Shown here in pieces: positions 5,371 to 7,349 of a DNA stretch of 7,349 bases. Location of the stretch: NCBI GenBank assembly GCA_021780055.1, contig JAJXZM010000028.1, forward strand, positions 1-7,349. The letters are read 5' to 3'. The first letter of the stretch is position 1. Every line of letters starts with the position of its first letter. Source of the stretch: Acidobacteriota bacterium (GTDB taxonomy: Bacteria; Acidobacteriota; Terriglobia; UBA7540). The notes beneath the pieces were generated by a model. It was not told the DNA's origin. It saw only the letters and a program-made list of their open reading frames with translations, and ran no database searches. The position numbers and the translations under genes were made by a program.

Positions 5371-6930
5371 ATGCAGCTTGCATCGTTTAGAAACGAGCCA
5401 TTATCCGACTTTAAGGGCAATCCGGAGCACATCCGCCGGATGCAGGACGCCCTTCAAGACGTCAAGAAGGAGCTGGGAGCAAAGTATCCGGTAGTAATCG
5501 GCTCCGAGCGGATTGAAACCACCGAATCATTCCATTCCTACAACCCATCGGAAAAGGATCAGGTAGTCGGGACCTTTTCCAAGGGTGATGCCGGCCTGGC
5601 AGGGCTGGCCATCGAGAAAGCCGAAAAAGCCTTTGAAAGCTGGAGCCGGACGCCCGCGGAAACTCGGACAAAGTTGCTGGTAACAACGGCCAAGATCATC
5701 CGCGACCGCAAATTCCACTTTGCCGCGTGGATGGTTTATGAAGTAGGCAAGTCGTGGGCAGAGGCCGACGCTGACGTTGCCGAAGCTATCGATTTCTGCG
5801 AGTTCTACGCGCGTGAAATGCGCCGCCTGTCCGACCGCCAACCCATCACTCCCGTGCCGGGTGAGCGGAACCGACTGATCTACATTCCTCTCGGCGTGGG
5901 CGTCGTCATTCCGCCGTGGAACTTTCCGCTCGCAATCCTTGCCGGTATGACAACCGCTTCGATTGTGGTGGGTAATACCGTGGTGCTAAAGCCTTCGAGC
6001 GATTCGCCCACCATCGGTTACAAGTTTTTTGAGGCGCTTGAGGAAGCCGGCATGCCCGCCGGCGTGGTCAATTTCCTGCCGGGGCCAGGTTCTTCTGTGG
6101 GCGACGCCCTGGTGGCGCACCCTCGCACGCGTTACATCGCCTTTACCGGATCGAAGGAAGTAGGCCTGCACATCAACGAACTGGCCGCGAAGCATCAGCC
6201 CGGCCAGATCTGGATCAAGCGCGTGATCGCAGAGATGGGGGGCAAGGATTCCATCATTGTCGACAGCGAAACCGACCTGGAATCGGCGGCCGACGGCGTA
6301 TCCGCGTCCGCGTTTGGCTTTCAGGGTCAGAAGTGCTCGGCCTGCTCGCGAGCCATCGTGGACGAAAGAGTTTACGAGGCTTTCCTTGAAAAACTGAGGG
6401 AGCGCGTTGAAAGTATCAAGGTCGGCGACCCTGTCGAGCCTGAAACCTATATGGGACCGGTGATAAACGCCCGCGCCAAGGAATCCATACTGCAATACAT
6501 CAAAATCGGAAGAGACGAGGGCCGGTTGGTTACTGGGGGCAAGGAAGCTTCTGGCCCCGGACACTTTATCGCTCCCACCGTCATCGCCGATGTACCTCCT
6601 GAAGCGCGCCTCTCGCAGGAGGAGATTTTCGGGCCGGTGCTGGCCGTGCTGAAGGCAACCGACTTTGAGGACGCTCTCCGTATTGCCAACAACACCGAAT
6701 ACGGCTTAACTGGCGCCGTTTACACCAAGAACCGCGCCAAGATTGAAAAGGCCGCGGAGCGGTTCCATGTCGGCAACCTCTATTTCAATCGCAAGTGCAC
6801 GGGGGCGCTGGTGGGCGGCCATCCGTTCGGCGGCTTCAATATGTCGGGGACAGATTCGAAAGCGGGTGGGCGCGATTACCTGCTGCTCTTTACCCAGGCC
6901 AAGGCGATTTCAGAAAAGCAGAGCACGTAG
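5371..6930 (+). CDS. rocA: 1-pyrroline-5-carboxylate dehydrogenase (L-glutamate gamma-semialdehyde dehydrogenase)
   Basis: Oxidises glutamate gamma-semialdehyde (in equilibrium with pyrroline-5-carboxylate) to glutamate with NAD+. It is the second step of proline breakdown and the last of the arginine/ornithine route, and acts in the cytoplasm. The 519-residue product is close to the ~515 of Bacillus RocA. Aldehyde dehydrogenase landmarks are in order: PPWNFP with the oxyanion Asn N184, KPSSDSP (208-214), FTGSKEVG (258-265), the general-base Glu in AEMGGKDS (E288), the nucleophile in [10 protein letters not shown] (C322), QEEIFGPV (417-423) and [17 protein letters not shown] (484-500). QKCSACSR and the GTDSKAGG tail are typical of the RocA/PutA aldehyde-dehydrogenase branch rather than generic aldehyde dehydrogenases. 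It is monofunctional: no proline dehydrogenase domain is fused, and no partner gene is seen here. The ATG at 5371 is supported by AAGGGGG and the TATAAT box. It is a single transcription unit bounded by a hairpin downstream. Confidence 0.95.
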   Translation: MQLASFRNEPLSDFKGNPEHIRRMQDALQDVKKELGAKYPVVIGSERIETTESFHSYNPSEKDQVVGTFSKGDAGLAGLAIEKAEKAFESWSRTPAETRTKLLVTTAKIIRDRKFHFAAWMVYEVGKSWAEADADVAEAIDFCEFYAREMRRLSDRQPITPVPGERNRLIYIPLGVGVVIPPWNFPLAILAGMTTASIVVGNTVVLKPSSDSPTIGYKFFEALEEAGMPAGVVNFLPGPGSSVGDALVAHPRTRYIAFTGSKEVGLHINELAAKHQPGQIWIKRVIAEMGGKDSIIVDSETDLESAADGVSASAFGFQGQKCSACSRAIVDERVYEAFLEKLRERVESIKVGDPVEPETYMGPVINARAKESILQYIKIGRDEGRLVTGGKEASGPGHFIAPTVIADVPPEARLSQEEIFGPVLAVLKATDFEDALRIANNTEYGLTGAVYTKNRAKIEKAAERFHVGNLYFNRKCTGALVGGHPFGGFNMSGTDSKAGGRDYLLLFTQAKAISEKQST

Positions 6931-6970
6931 CCATTTTCTGTAGAGACGTTCCGGCGGAAAGTCTCGATTT

Positions 6971-6998
6971 AGAGACGCCTCCTCATCGAGGCGTTTCT
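6971..6998. terminator. Bidirectional terminator hairpin between convergent genes
   Basis: AGAGACGCCTC (6971-6981) pairs with GAGGCGTTTCT (6988-6998) around a 6-nt loop. The stem is 11 bp with a single G-T pair. The right arm carries TTTCT, and the left flank reads GATTTAG, so each strand has a modest U-rich edge. It lies 40 bp after rocA and 4 bp past the stop of the leftward gene, a classic position for a shared terminator. Confidence 0.75.
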
Positions 6999-7002
6999 AT
7001 GT

Positions 7003-7349
7003 TCACTTGGCAATGTTCGAATTGGATCCTGGCAGGTCGACTCCAAAATCCCACACATCGATGTTGAGTTTCTGCTCGATCATTTCGCCAAGCGCGTATT
7101 CGCCCGAATCGAGTGGCCGCAGGGGTTTCAGTTCATAGACGCCGGCCGCCAGTTGTTTCCGTTCGAGCGGTATGTCGGTCCTTTTTTCCCCCGATTTCCC
7201 GAGACCCAGGCCCGCCTGAATCTTCTCAACCACTCGTGAATCTTTCTTCTGGACCAGCGGCAGCAGCAGCGCGTGCTCTGCCCAGTTGTCGCTGTCCTGA
7301 ACATATAATACGGGATCCGCCACGGTAATGCGCACAGCCGCTTTGGGAC
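7003..7349 (-). CDS. Protein of unknown function, C-terminal part (5' end outside window)
   Basis: The minus-strand frame runs off the right edge. PKAA precedes the GTG codon at 7335, so that codon is most likely internal. About 114 residues are visible: a beta-rich opening (VRITVADPVLYVQ), a stretch mentioning LPLVQKKDSRVVEKIQ, a Lys/Arg-rich middle (SGEKRTDIPLERKQL), and a C-terminus with LDSGEYAL and then VWDFGVD. 'GEYAL ... DFGVD' endings recall secreted or surface beta-sandwich proteins I associate with acidobacteria, but I cannot name a domain and the N-terminus that would show a signal peptide is missing. There are no cysteines. It converges with rocA across the hairpin. Confidence 0.72.
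   Translation of the reverse strand, partial: PKAAVRITVADPVLYVQDSDNWAEHALLLPLVQKKDSRVVEKIQAGLGLGKSGEKRTDIPLERKQLAAGVYELKPLRPLDSGEYALGEMIEQKLNIDVWDFGVDLPGSNSNIAK

Noticed and set aside
5986..6564. A 192-codon minus-strand frame inside rocA
   Set aside because: It is the complement of a well-conserved aldehyde dehydrogenase and has no independent support.

Overview
The window is a compact stretch of bacterial chromosome with six substantial protein genes, two of them cut by the window edges, plus one small cysteine-rich gene and one gene remnant. Base composition is about 60% G+C in the parts I counted by hand. Tat-exported Gfo/Idh/MocA proteins, a UidA-type beta-glucuronidase, a membrane-anchored protein with a 'YPGA' motif and strong AGGAGG-type ribosome binding sites together suggest a soil or sediment heterotroph. 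My best guess is an Acidobacteriota relative. This is inference from protein style only; no rRNA or marker gene is present.

Left part (1-2629): a beta-glucuronidase (GH2), missing its N-terminal third off the left edge, runs rightward and converges on a leftward Gfo/Idh/MocA oxidoreductase with a twin-arginine signal. Both fit sugar or uronide catabolism. They are transcribed toward each other, so they are neighbours rather than an operon.

Middle (2630-4371), all leftward: an aldo/keto reductase with its own well-formed promoter and a palindromic operator candidate; a ~60-codon N-terminal remnant of a medium-chain (MDR) alcohol dehydrogenase/quinone reductase; and a 129-residue cysteine-rich, probably zinc-binding protein of unknown function. 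The small gene begins inside the remnant's open frame and has lower G+C (about 50%). The arrangement looks like a recombination or insertion scar that replaced most of the dehydrogenase.

Right part (4372-7349): a 206-bp divergent intergenic region feeds the reductase leftward and a TTG-initiated, single-pass membrane protein of unknown function rightward. Next comes a 1-pyrroline-5-carboxylate dehydrogenase (RocA type). Its start is fixed by a perfect TATAAT box and a ribosome binding site, and its upstream region holds a perfect 14-bp palindrome and other short repeats. A strong hairpin then separates rocA from a convergent, partial, leftward gene of unknown function.

No mobile element with a transposase, no tRNA or rRNA, no CRISPR array and no obvious defence system is visible. 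Most of the window is ordinary metabolism. The most unusual locus is the cysteine-rich gene spliced into the dehydrogenase remnant at about 2747-3300.
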